DNA from: Streptomyces venezuelae
Lineage (GTDB): Bacteria > Actinomycetota > Actinomycetes > Streptomycetales > Streptomycetaceae
Reading direction: 5' to 3'
NCBI RefSeq assembly: GCF_008642315.1
Contig: NZ_CP029192.1
Span: forward strand, 6,634,001 to 6,698,000
Length of the DNA stretch: 64,000 nucleotides
A model generated the notes under the pieces. It ran no database searches. It was not told where the DNA came from and was given only the letters and a program-made list of their open reading frames with translations. A program made the translations under genes and the position numbers. Below, piece by piece: positions 1 through 11,961 of this stretch. The number at the start of each line of letters is the position of its first letter. Within the stretch, counting starts at the first letter, position 1.

Positions 1-770
1 TGCACGTCGGCGCGGATCAGGGCGCCGATCCACTCGCGGAACGGATTGCGGTGGGTGGCGGTGTGCGGGGGCTCGATGCCCTGGAGAAGGTTGCGGTAGG
101 CGACGCGTTCGGCGGTGAAGGTGCGGCCGGCGGGGAGTTCGTCGAGCCAGAGCCGCGCCACGTCGTCGGTGGTGAAGCCCTTGCCGTGGCGCTGGAGCAG
201 GACGAGGTTGAGGAGCGGGAAGTTGAGGTCGTCGTCCTCGGGCATGCCGTCGATGTTCTCGGCGAGGGAGGTCGGCGCGGAGCGGCGGTTCCAGGGGTAC
301 GCGGCCTTGAGCCTCGGCGGGACGCCGCGCTCCGTGAACCAGGTGGTGAGCGGCCAGTTGCCGGTGGCCTTGGCGAGGCTTCGGATGCCGTCGAGGGGGA
401 GCTTCTCCACGGGTTTGCCGAGGAGGCAGCCCGCGGCCCTGCCGAGCCAGGCGGCGTGCAGGCGGTCGCGCAGTCCGGCCGCCTCCGACGCCCCGGCCGT
501 GGGGCCGGGTCCGGGTTCGGCGTTCGGCACGGGGATGTCCGGCCCGCCGTGCCACGGGGGAGGGCGCAGCTCGTCCAGGAGCCGCTCGGCGAGGAGGCGG
601 AGGCGGGCCGGTGCCGGAGCCGGGGACGCGCCCGCGGTCGCCGGGGCCCTCTCGCCGCCCGCCGTCAGCCAGCGGCAGCGCACCGCCGCCACGTCGCGCC
701 CCTCCAGCTCCGCCTGGCGCAGCTCGTGGCCGACGAGGTCCTCCGGCTGGACCCAGGTCAGGCGGATCAC
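1..770 (-). CDS. ADP-ribosylglycohydrolase family protein A (3' end outside window)
   Basis: This frame is open from a GTG at 770 to the left edge, so the C-terminus is missing. The GTG overlaps the stop of the upstream gene in a 4-bp GTGA, which implies translational coupling. The product begins MIRLTWVQPEDLVGHELRQ. A Pro/Ala-rich linker follows, and then a segment with AAWLGRAAGCLLGKPVEKL and PEDDDLNFPLLNLVLLQ, which correspond to the Gly-rich first helix and the acidic TDDT-type metal-binding segment of the ADP-ribosylglycohydrolase (DraG/ARH) fold. Family members hydrolyse ADP-ribose linkages using two metal ions. The substrate cannot be told from sequence. It is the last gene seen of a four-gene run of paralogues on this strand. 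The family call is good; the function is inferred. Confidence 0.8.
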   Translation of the reverse strand, partial: MIRLTWVQPEDLVGHELRQAELEGRDVAAVRCRWLTAGGERAPATAGASPAPAPARLRLLAERLLDELRPPPWHGGPDIPVPNAEPGPGPTAGASEAAGLRDRLHAAWLGRAAGCLLGKPVEKLPLDGIRSLAKATGNWPLTTWFTERGVPPRLKAAYPWNRRSAPTSLAENIDGMPEDDDLNFPLLNLVLLQRHGKGFTTDDVARLWLDELPAGRTFTAERVAYRNLLQGIEPPHTATHRNPFREWIGALIRADV

Positions 771-1990
771 CGTTCGGCCCCCGCGGGGGCGCCGGCCGTC
801 AGGGCCGCGAAGGCCGCCTCGTGGGCGCGGCGCCGCCCGGTGTCACGGGCGAAGATCTCCCGCGCCACCTCGGTCAGGGCCGCCGCCGGTGCGCGCAGGT
901 CGAGGCGGCTGGCCTCGGCGACCCGCACGGACCAGTCGTCGGGCACCGCCTCCTCGCCGTGCAGCGCGCCCACGATCGCGCCGCTCATCGTCGCGATGGA
1001 GTCGCAGTCGCGGCCGTAGTTGACGGACCCGAGCACCGTGCGGCGGTAGTCGGACCCGCCGACCAGGAGCATGCCGAGGGCGACGGGGAGCTCCTCGATG
1101 GAGTGCAGCCGGGAGGGGCGGCGGGCGCCGAGGGACGGGGCGCGGTAGTCCGGGCCGACGGTGTCGAAGGGGGCGACGGCGGCGCGGACGGGGGCCAGCG
1201 CCGTCTCGAACTCCCGGTGCCGCACGGCGACTTCGGCCACCGCCTCGATCGCGGCGCGCGTGCCGTCCTTGGCGAGGGCGAGGCATGCCTCCACCACCGA
1301 CTCCGGGGTGGCGCCCGGCGTGCAGGCCGCCGCGACCGCCGCCGCGAAGACGCCGGCCGCCTCCCTGCCGTACGACGACTGGTGGGCGCCCGCGACGTCG
1401 AGGGCCTCGCCGTACGCGGCCCTCGGGTCGGCGGCGTTGACCAGGCCGACCGGCGCCATGTACATCGCCGCACCGCAGTTGACGATGTTCCCGGCCCCGG
1501 CCTCCCGCGGGTCGACGTGGCCGTAGTGGAGCCGGGCCACGAGCCACTTCTCGGCGAGGAAGATCCGGTGCAGGGGCAGCGCGTCGGCCTCCAGCTCCGG
1601 GATCCAGCGCGGGGTCGTCATCAGGTCGGGGACCAGGTGGTCGGCCACGGCGTAGGCGTCGAGGTGGTCGCGGACGGTCGCGTACACGCGGACCAGCGCG
1701 TGCGTCATCAAGGTGTCGTCGGTGACGTGTCCGTCGCCCTTGTGGTACGGCGCGATGGGCCGGGCGGTGCGCCAGTCGTCGCCGTTCCAGGGGCCGACGA
1801 TGCCGTGCACGCGGCCGCCGTGCCGCTCGGCGATCTGCTCGGGCGCGTACCCCTCGACGGGGCCGCCGAGCGCGTCGCCGACGGCGGCGCCGACGAGGCA
1901 GCCCGTGACGCGGTCGGACAGCGAGGGCTCAGGGTGCGCCGTCGTGTCCGCCGGAACCGGTGAGGTCGATTTGGTTGTCATGGACGTCAT
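767..1990 (-). CDS. ADP-ribosylglycohydrolase family protein B
   Basis: The product is about 407 aa and probably cytoplasmic, with no signal peptide. It has the full set of family marks: GCLVGAAVGDALGGPVEG near the N-terminus, DDTLMTHAL as the first acidic metal-binding motif, and YGRDCDSIATMSGAIVGALHG as the C-terminal GRDxDS motif. It is therefore likely a catalytically competent ADP-ribosyl hydrolase of the DraG/ARH fold. I chose the ATG at 1990 because AGGTGG lies 11 nt upstream. A GTG at 2005 and an ATG at 1981 are alternatives. The start overlaps the end of paralogue C by about 60 bp in another frame, and the stop overlaps the GTG of paralogue A, so the genes are probably one transcript. 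Confidence 0.88.
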   Translation of the reverse strand: MTSMTTKSTSPVPADTTAHPEPSLSDRVTGCLVGAAVGDALGGPVEGYAPEQIAERHGGRVHGIVGPWNGDDWRTARPIAPYHKGDGHVTDDTLMTHALVRVYATVRDHLDAYAVADHLVPDLMTTPRWIPELEADALPLHRIFLAEKWLVARLHYGHVDPREAGAGNIVNCGAAMYMAPVGLVNAADPRAAYGEALDVAGAHQSSYGREAAGVFAAAVAAACTPGATPESVVEACLALAKDGTRAAIEAVAEVAVRHREFETALAPVRAAVAPFDTVGPDYRAPSLGARRPSRLHSIEELPVALGMLLVGGSDYRRTVLGSVNYGRDCDSIATMSGAIVGALHGEEAVPDDWSVRVAEASRLDLRAPAAALTEVAREIFARDTGRRRAHEAAFAALTAGAPAGAER

Positions 1991-3308
1991 GTCGGGATTG
2001 TCCACCTGGGGTGGCCCGTTCCGCGTCTGCGAGGCGCCCGGCGAGTTCCACCAGGTCGGTGCCGGCGAGCCGGGGGAGCGCGCAGCCCGACAGGGCGCGG
2101 CAGGCGTCGCGCCAGGCGGCGGGGATCGCGGCCGCCGTGCCGAGGACGCCGGTCAGCGCCCCGGCCAGCGCGGGCGCGGAGTCCGCGACGCGCGACAGGC
2201 ACGCGGCGGCGGGCACCGCCTCGCCGATGCGGCCGCGCGCCGCGGTGGCCAGGGCGAGGGCGACCGGCACGGTCTCGGCGGCGGCGATGCCGTAGCTGTA
2301 GACGTGGTCGACGATCTGGTGCTCCAGGAACGGTACGAGGGCGAAGGCGCCGTCCTCCTCCGGCTGGGCGCGGGCCGTCTTCACGGCGTGCCGGGCGTTC
2401 CTGCCGATCTCCGTGTGCTCCGGGAGCTGGTCGAGCGCGCGGTCCACGGCGGTGTCGACGTCGGCGCCGCCGAGCGCGGCGGCGACCGCGGCGGCCATGG
2501 CGCGGGCGCCGTGCACACCGTCGCCGTCCTGGGTGTAGCGGGCGTCGAACTCCGCGAGACCGGCGGCCCGTTCGGGGTCGCCGGGGTGGACCAGGGCGAG
2601 CACGCAGGCCCGTACGCAGGCCGCGTCGTCGAAGTAGTGCGGGTTGTCGTGACCGGTGGCGGGCGGGCGCAGGCCCGTGGCGAGGTTGCCGAGACCGGCG
2701 CGGACGGAGATGCGGGCGCGCAGGGGGAGCACGGCGGACTCGACCTCGGGGGCGCGGTCCGCGGCGGCGGCGATCTCGGCGGCGAGGGTGGTCCAGGCGA
2801 GGTCGAGCGCGGTCCGTACGTCCAGGTGGTCGTTGCCCGGTCCGGCGCGGAGTACGGACTCCGCGGTGAACGCCGCCCATTCCGCGTCGTCGGAGGGGCC
2901 GAGGCGGAGGGGTTCCGGGGGCTGGTTCAGGGCGATGGGGACGGGGAGGGTGGTCGTGGCGTTCTGCTCGGCGAAGGTGTCGAGCTCGCGGGTGAGTCGC
3001 CGTGTCCACTCGGGCATGCGGGATGCCCTGTGGCGGGCTGCGGGCCACCCTGCGGCGTCGCCCGCGGCCAGGCCCAGCAGTAGCGCTTCGGCGTGGGAGC
3101 CGTTGCGTTCCGGGGCGCTCCCGTATGTCGCAGCCGGCACCGGGGGCTGTGCCCACCCTCCCCCAAGCTCTCGGCCGCGCTCGCGCAGGGGGGACCCCCA
3201 TCGCCCTGCGGCACGCCTGCCCACAGGGGTGGCGGCTTGCCCGGCCGCGGTGGTAGCGGCGGTGCCGCCGAGAGGGGAGGGGGTCGCGGCGGCAGGCCGG
3301 CCGTTCAC
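1929..3308 (-). CDS. Divergent ADP-ribosylglycohydrolase-like protein C, likely degenerate active site
   Basis: GTG at 3308 overlaps the stop of paralogue D (GTGA) and gives about 459 aa. Another GTG at 3140 would give a shorter product that starts just before the conserved fold. The fold begins at ALLLGLAAGDAAGWP. In the acidic motif the usual TDDT reads SDDA, and the C-terminal GRDxDT reads SRVADS, so one metal-binding Asp is Val. This suggests weakened or lost hydrolase activity, perhaps a binding or regulatory paralogue. The first 80 residues look unconserved and include a translated dispersed repeat (3153-3201), which supports the shorter start. The family assignment is moderately sure and the loss of activity is inference. 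Confidence 0.7.
   Translation of the reverse strand: MNGRPAAATPSPLGGTAATTAAGQAATPVGRRAAGRWGSPLRERGRELGGGWAQPPVPAATYGSAPERNGSHAEALLLGLAAGDAAGWPAARHRASRMPEWTRRLTRELDTFAEQNATTTLPVPIALNQPPEPLRLGPSDDAEWAAFTAESVLRAGPGNDHLDVRTALDLAWTTLAAEIAAAADRAPEVESAVLPLRARISVRAGLGNLATGLRPPATGHDNPHYFDDAACVRACVLALVHPGDPERAAGLAEFDARYTQDGDGVHGARAMAAAVAAALGGADVDTAVDRALDQLPEHTEIGRNARHAVKTARAQPEEDGAFALVPFLEHQIVDHVYSYGIAAAETVPVALALATAARGRIGEAVPAAACLSRVADSAPALAGALTGVLGTAAAIPAAWRDACRALSGCALPRLAGTDLVELAGRLADAERATPGGQSRHDVHDNQIDLTGSGGHDGAP
3153..3201 (+). repeat. 49-bp dispersed Streptomyces repeat, copy 1
   Basis: It contains TCCCCCAAGCTCTC, a variable centre, and GCAGGGGGGACCCCCAT, with short inverted TCCCCC/GGGGGGA arms. 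A second copy lies at 33513-33560 inside pepN. I know this element as a common short repeat of Streptomyces genomes. Here it falls in the poorly conserved N-terminal coding part of ADP-ribosylglycohydrolase paralogue C. Confidence 0.8.
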
Positions 3309-4312
3309 CGTGTCTCTCCGTCCGGGGTCAAGAGGTCCGCCACGTCCAGTACGTGGTGGCCCCTCATCGACGGCAAGCACGTGCCCCGCGCCGCGGCGAT
3401 CGCCGTCGACCAAGCAAGGGGGATCGCCGAGGCGCCGCACGTCGCGCCGGAGAGCGCGCCCGCCACCGCCGCCGTCGTGTCCGCGTCCCGGCCCATGTTC
3501 ACCGCGCAGAGCACCGCGTCGCCGAAGTCCCCGCGCGCCACCGCGTACGCCCCGAAGGCGAGCCCGACCGCCTCCGGCGCGAGGTCCGTCCAGGGGTAGC
3601 CGCCGATGACCACCGCGGAGCGCACCGCGCGTTCGCCGCGGTCGGCGACCGCCACCGCGCGGCGCAGGGAGCGGGATGTCCAGGAGTCCTCGGGGATGAC
3701 CGCGAGGGCCGCCGCCACCACCGCCTCCACCGGGGCGCCCGTCATGGCCGCGGCGACCCCCGCCGCCACCGCCCGGCCACCGTAGATCCCCTCGCCGTCA
3801 TGGCTGACGGAGCCGTCGATCGCGACCAGGCGGGCCGCTTCGTGCGGGTCGCCCGCGGCGAAGACGCCGAAGGGCGCGGCCCGCATCGCGAGACCGTCGC
3901 TCCACGCGTGCCGGTGCTGGGCGGAGATCGGCGCGGCGAGGCCCCTGCGCAGGTTCTCCAGGGTGCCGCGTTCGCTGAAGCCCGCGCCGCGGAACGGGCC
4001 CTCGTCCAGGTCCGCGATCCACTGGTGCCACGCCTTCTCGACGTGCGCGACCGTGAGCGCCGACCCGTGCCGGGCGAGGAGCAGGCCGGAGAAGATCGCG
4101 TACTCCGTGTCGTCCGTGCCCGCCGGGTGTTCGGCGACGTATCCCGTGATGCGGCCCCAGCGGCGGCGGATCTCGGACGGTTTCATGTTCTCGGCGGGCG
4201 CGCCGAGCGCGTCGCCGACCGCGAGGCCGAGCAGCGCGCCGCGCGCCCGCTCGCGGAGGTCGTCGGCGTCACCTGGCGCCGGGACCGAGGGAACGCATGC
4301 GGTGGACGCCAT
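3305..4312 (-). CDS. ADP-ribosylglycohydrolase family protein D
   Basis: ATG at 4312 (MASTACVP) is preceded by GGGAGG at good spacing; the frame is open further upstream to 4396 but without a better start. The product is 335 aa, typical of the family. Motifs in order: ARGALLGLAVGDALGAPAEN, GTDDTEYAIFSG, and NMGRDADTTAAVAGALSG, which together contain all the expected metal ligands. It is the promoter-proximal gene of the four-gene ADP-ribosylglycohydrolase run and overlaps paralogue C by 4 bp. The likely role is removal of ADP-ribose from a modified macromolecule or small metabolite. No ADP-ribosyltransferase is visible in the window. Confidence 0.88.
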   Translation of the reverse strand: MASTACVPSVPAPGDADDLRERARGALLGLAVGDALGAPAENMKPSEIRRRWGRITGYVAEHPAGTDDTEYAIFSGLLLARHGSALTVAHVEKAWHQWIADLDEGPFRGAGFSERGTLENLRRGLAAPISAQHRHAWSDGLAMRAAPFGVFAAGDPHEAARLVAIDGSVSHDGEGIYGGRAVAAGVAAAMTGAPVEAVVAAALAVIPEDSWTSRSLRRAVAVADRGERAVRSAVVIGGYPWTDLAPEAVGLAFGAYAVARGDFGDAVLCAVNMGRDADTTAAVAGALSGATCGASAIPLAWSTAIAAARGTCLPSMRGHHVLDVADLLTPDGETR

Positions 4313-4606
4313 GCCGTGCCTCCCTTGGGTGCGGACCGCGGCGGCCGCCGACTGAGGGCGGACCGCTGGAAGCGGTGCTTGGAGCATCTCTGCCACGCCG
4401 GGCGCTCAAAAGAGCATGCCTGAGCTCAGATCACCCCTTCGCGCCTCCCGGGGGTGCGGAACGAGGTGCCCGGGTGGACCCTTGGCCGCCTCGTCCGCCC
4501 CTCGTCCGCGGCGCGTTTTCGCAGGTAAGTACGGCCTTCCTTGCTGGCGGGAGATTTTTTTCGCGCGTACTTTCGAGGTCGTCCAACACGTACGAGGGGG
4601 CTCACC
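4313..4606. other. Divergent intergenic region, promoters not resolved
   Basis: This 294-bp stretch separates the minus-strand ADP-ribosylglycohydrolase operon from the plus-strand VIT1-type gene and must hold both promoters. It includes an AT-richer segment near 4548-4575 (a run of seven T). I see no convincing hexamer pair or operator. Confidence 0.4.
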
Positions 4607-5338
4607 ATGGCGATCATCGAGACCGAAGCGGCACTGCACGAGGCGCACCGCGACAACCACACCCACCGCGATGTGAACGGCGGCTGGCTGCGCCCGGCGG
4701 TCTTCGGCGCGATGGACGGCCTCGTCTCCAACCTCGCGCTGATGACCGGCGTGGCCGGCGGCGCCGTCTCGCAGCAGACCATCGTCATCACCGGGCTGGC
4801 CGGGCTCGCCGCAGGCGCCTTCTCCATGGCCGCGGGCGAGTACACCTCCGTGGCCTCGCAGCGCGAGCTCGTCCAGGCCGAGCTGGACGTGGAGCGGCGC
4901 GAGCTGCGCAAGCACCCTCAGGACGAGGAGCGGGAGCTCGCCGAGCTGTACGTGTCGCGCGGCGTCGAGCCCGGCCTGGCCCGCGAGGTCGCCCGCCAGC
5001 TGTCCAAGGACCCCGAGCAGGCCCTGGAGATCCACGCCCGCGAGGAGCTCGGCATCGACCCGGGCGACCTGCCCTCGCCGACCGTCGCCGCGGTGTCGTC
5101 CTTCGGCTCGTTCGCGCTGGGTGCCCTGCTCCCCGTACTGCCGTATCTGCTGGGCGCCACCGTGCTCTGGCCCGCCCTGCTGCTCGCGCTCATCGGGCTC
5201 TTCGCCTGCGGTGCCGTGGTGGCCAAGGTGACCGCGAGGTCCTGGTGGTTCAGCGGTCTGCGGCAGCTCGCGCTCGGCGGGGCGGCCGCCGGTGTGACGT
5301 ACGTCCTGGGCAGCCTGTTCGGTACCGCCGTAGGATGA
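4607..5338 (+). CDS. VIT1/CCC1-type metal (iron/manganese) transporter
   Basis: The 243-aa product matches the VIT1/CCC1 family, which moves Fe2+ or Mn2+ across membranes. Visible marks are the N-terminal RPAVFGAMDGLVSNLALMTG, the second segment AAGAFSMAAGEYTSVASQRE with the family's Gly/Glu-rich helix, a charged cytoplasmic middle domain (about residues 85-155) that in plant VIT1 binds metal, and three C-terminal membrane helices. The start is ATG 4607 behind CGAGGGGG; the frame is open upstream but has no ribosome site. It stands between the divergent ADP-ribosylglycohydrolase operon and gltB. The metal specificity is not readable from sequence. Confidence 0.85.
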   Translation: MAIIETEAALHEAHRDNHTHRDVNGGWLRPAVFGAMDGLVSNLALMTGVAGGAVSQQTIVITGLAGLAAGAFSMAAGEYTSVASQRELVQAELDVERRELRKHPQDEERELAELYVSRGVEPGLAREVARQLSKDPEQALEIHAREELGIDPGDLPSPTVAAVSSFGSFALGALLPVLPYLLGATVLWPALLLALIGLFACGAVVAKVTARSWWFSGLRQLALGGAAAGVTYVLGSLFGTAVG

Positions 5339-5376
5339 GCCATTGCAGGCCTATGCGGGACCTTGCATAAGTAGTC

Positions 5377-5403
5377 GTTACTCGACGGTTTCGACACCGT
5401 GAT
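5377..5403 (-). promoter_or_regulatory. Candidate GlnR box upstream of gltB
   Basis: Read on the minus strand the segments are ATCAC, 6 nt, GAAAC, 6 nt, GTAAC. This fits three consecutive half-elements of the actinomycete GlnR box (gTnAc-n6-GaAAc repeated with 6-nt spacing), with one deviation in the first element. It lies about 245-270 bp before gltB. GlnR controls nitrogen assimilation in Streptomyces. The match is seen in the sequence; the binding is inferred. Confidence 0.45.
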
Positions 5404-5542
5404 CACGGGGCATGAGCCGTAAGCGCTGCGGGCAATGAGGCCTGTGCCGCGCCGGGCCTTCGGTCATGGATCTGCCCGCAGAGGTCCCCCTCGTACCGCT
5501 CCCACCTTCACGAGCGGTGTCCACATGGTGGAATCAGCTATC

Positions 5543-5558
5543 CGCTTTTCGAGAAGCG
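5543..5558. promoter_or_regulatory. 16-bp near-perfect palindrome in the gltB leader
   Basis: CGCTTTTCGAGAAGCG pairs with itself at 7 of 8 positions and lies about 90 bp before the gltB start, just upstream of the GTAAT-n6-GAAAT element. It may be an operator for an unidentified dimeric regulator. Confidence 0.35.
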
Positions 5559-5567
5559 TTCCATCAT

Positions 5568-5583
5568 GTAATCTGCACGAAAT
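5568..5583 (+). promoter_or_regulatory. Second GlnR-like element in the gltB leader
   Basis: GTAAT-CTGCAC-GAAAT matches the single GlnR box gTnAc-n6-GaAAc except at the last base of each half. It lies 63-78 bp before the gltB start codon, a usual operator position. The second tandem box is not evident. Confidence 0.35.
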
Positions 5584-5645
5584 TTTGCCAGGGCCAACGT
5601 CGTCCCTTGCCACATGTAGTTGCCCCGACGACGACGGGAGTGCCG

Positions 5646-10212
<4,567 letters not shown>

Positions 10213-10220
<8 letters not shown>

Positions 10221-11673
10221 TCCCAAGGGCTTCCTTAACCACGGCCGCGAGGTCGCGCAGACCCGCCCGGTCGGCGAGCGCGTCCAGGACTGGAACGAGG
10301 TCTACGTTCCCGGCTCGCTCCTCCCGATCATCTCCAAGCAGGCCTCGCGCTGCATGGACTGCGGCATCCCGTTCTGCCACAACGGCTGCCCGCTCGGGAA
10401 CCTGATCCCGGAGTGGAACGACTACGCGTACCGCGAGGACTGGTCGGCGGCCTCCGAGCGCCTGCACGCCACGAACAACTTCCCGGAGTTCACGGGTCGG
10501 CTCTGCCCGGCGCCCTGCGAGTCGGCGTGCGTGCTCGGCATCAACCAGCCGGCCGTCACCATCAAGAACGTCGAAGTCTCCATCATCGACAAGGCGTGGG
10601 ACGCCAACGACGTCAAGCCGCAGGCGCCCGAGCGGCTCTCCGGCAAGACCGTCGCCGTCATCGGCTCGGGCCCGGCGGGTCTCGCCGCCGCCCAGCAGCT
10701 GACCCGGGCGGGCCACACCGTCGCCGTGTACGAGCGCGCCGACCGCATCGGCGGCCTGCTCCGCTACGGCATCCCCGAGTTCAAGATGGAGAAGCGGCAC
10801 ATCAACCGCCGCATCGAGCAGATGCGCGCGGAGGGCACCAAGTTCCGCACCGGCGTGGAGATCGGCCGCGACATCGACGCGGCGAAGCTCCGCAGGCGCT
10901 ACGACGCGGTGGTCATCGCCGCCGGCTCCACCACAGCCCGCGACCTGCCCGTCCCCGGCCGTGAGCTCAAGGGCATCTACCAGGCGATGGAGTACCTGCC
11001 CCTGGCCAACAAGGTCCAGGAGGGCGACTACGTCACCACACCCGTCTCCGCCGAGGGCAAGCACGTCGTCGTCATCGGCGGCGGCGACACGGGCGCCGAC
11101 TGCGTGGGCACCGCCCACCGCCAGGGCGCGGCCTCCGTGACGCAGCTGGAGATCATGCCGAAGCCGGGCGAGGACCGTGCCCCGCACCAGCCGTGGCCGA
11201 CCTTCCCCATGCTGTACAAGGTCACCTCCGCGCACGAGGAGGGCGGTGAGCGGGTCTACGCCGTCAACACCACCCACTTCGAGGGCGACGAGGACGGCAA
11301 CGTCCAGGCGCTGCACCTCGTCGAGGTGGAGTTCATCGAGGGCAGGCCGACCCCGAAGCCCGGCACCGAGCGGAAGATCCCCGCGCAGCTCGTCACCCTC
11401 GCGATGGGCTTCACCGGCACCGACCGCGAGAACGGCCTCGTGGACCAGTTCGCCCTGGAGCTCGACGAGCGCGGCAACGTCGCGCGCGACGGCGAGTTCC
11501 AGACGAACGTCCCCGGTGTCTTCGTCGCCGGTGACGCGGGCCGCGGCCAGTCGCTCATCGTCTGGGCGATCGCCGAGGGCCGCTCGGCGGCGCGCGGCGT
11601 GGACCGCTTCCTCACCGGCGCCAGCGACCTGCCGGCCCCGATCCGCCCCACGGACCGCGCCCTGACGGTCTGA
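10213..11673 (+). CDS. gltD: Glutamate synthase (NADPH) small subunit
   Basis: The 486-aa flavoprotein feeds electrons from NADPH to GltB. The ATG lies inside the end of gltB, behind GGAGG in the gltB reading frame, so translation is coupled. The N-terminus has the two Cys clusters for [4Fe-4S] centres: Cys47/50/55/59 in [15 protein letters not shown], and [12 protein letters not shown]. The FAD-binding Rossmann motif [17 protein letters not shown] lies near residue 153, the NADPH-binding motif [17 protein letters not shown] near 290, and the C-terminal [18 protein letters not shown] closes the FAD site. The length is normal for GltD. A strong terminator follows at 11744-11783. Confidence 0.97.
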
Positions 11674-11743
11674 CGGACCACCCCGTACGGTTGATCCCGT
11701 ACGACCCCATATACGTCCCGTACAACGGCGTACGGAACTGAGC

Positions 11744-11783
11744 GACGCCCGCCTCGTCCCCGACCGGACCCGAGGCGGGCGTC
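11744..11783 (+). terminator. gltBD terminator hairpin
   Basis: The arms GACGCCCGCCTCG (11744-11756) and CGAGGCGGGCGTC (11771-11783) are perfectly complementary over 13 bp with a 14-nt loop. The hairpin lies about 70 bp after the gltD stop. No long T-run follows, as is usual in Streptomyces. Confidence 0.8.
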
Positions 11784-11816
11784 GTGGCGTTTGGGGCTGT
11801 TTGTGCGACCAGAGCG

Positions 11817-11831
11817 TTGCGTGGTGCGCAA
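11817..11831. promoter_or_regulatory. Operator-like palindrome 1 (TTGCG-N5-CGCAA)
   Basis: TTGCG-TGGTG-CGCAA has perfect 5-bp arms. An identical-arm site lies at 11847-11861, with the two centres 30 bp apart (about three helical turns). Both sit 100-145 bp before the sugar-binding lipoprotein gene, suggesting cooperative binding of a dimeric repressor. Confidence 0.55.
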
Positions 11832-11846
11832 TGCTATGAGCGTATG

Positions 11847-11861
11847 TTGCGTCACCCGCAA
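11847..11861. promoter_or_regulatory. Operator-like palindrome 2 (TTGCG-N5-CGCAA)
   Basis: TTGCG-TCACC-CGCAA repeats the arms of the site at 11817-11831 with a different spacer. The conserved arms and divergent spacers are what a protein-binding pair would show. Confidence 0.55.
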
Positions 11862-11890
11862 CCCTCATTACGGTTCGGCCGCTTATACCA

Positions 11891-11906
11891 ATGGGTCTAG
11901 ACCGCC
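11891..11906. promoter_or_regulatory. DasR (dre)-like site before the sugar ABC operon
   Basis: The 10-bp palindrome GGTCTAGACC (11894-11903) is the core of the dre consensus ACTGGTCTAGACCACT of the GntR-family N-acetylglucosamine regulator DasR; by my alignment 11 of 16 positions agree. It lies 55 bp before the lipoprotein start. A nearby TGGT-GTG-ACCA (11913-11923) is a weaker half-site pair. Confidence 0.5.
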
Positions 11907-11961
11907 CCCGTCTGGTGTGACCACAATCGCTCCCACCAATCGGAACCTGGAGGGGGCCGGC

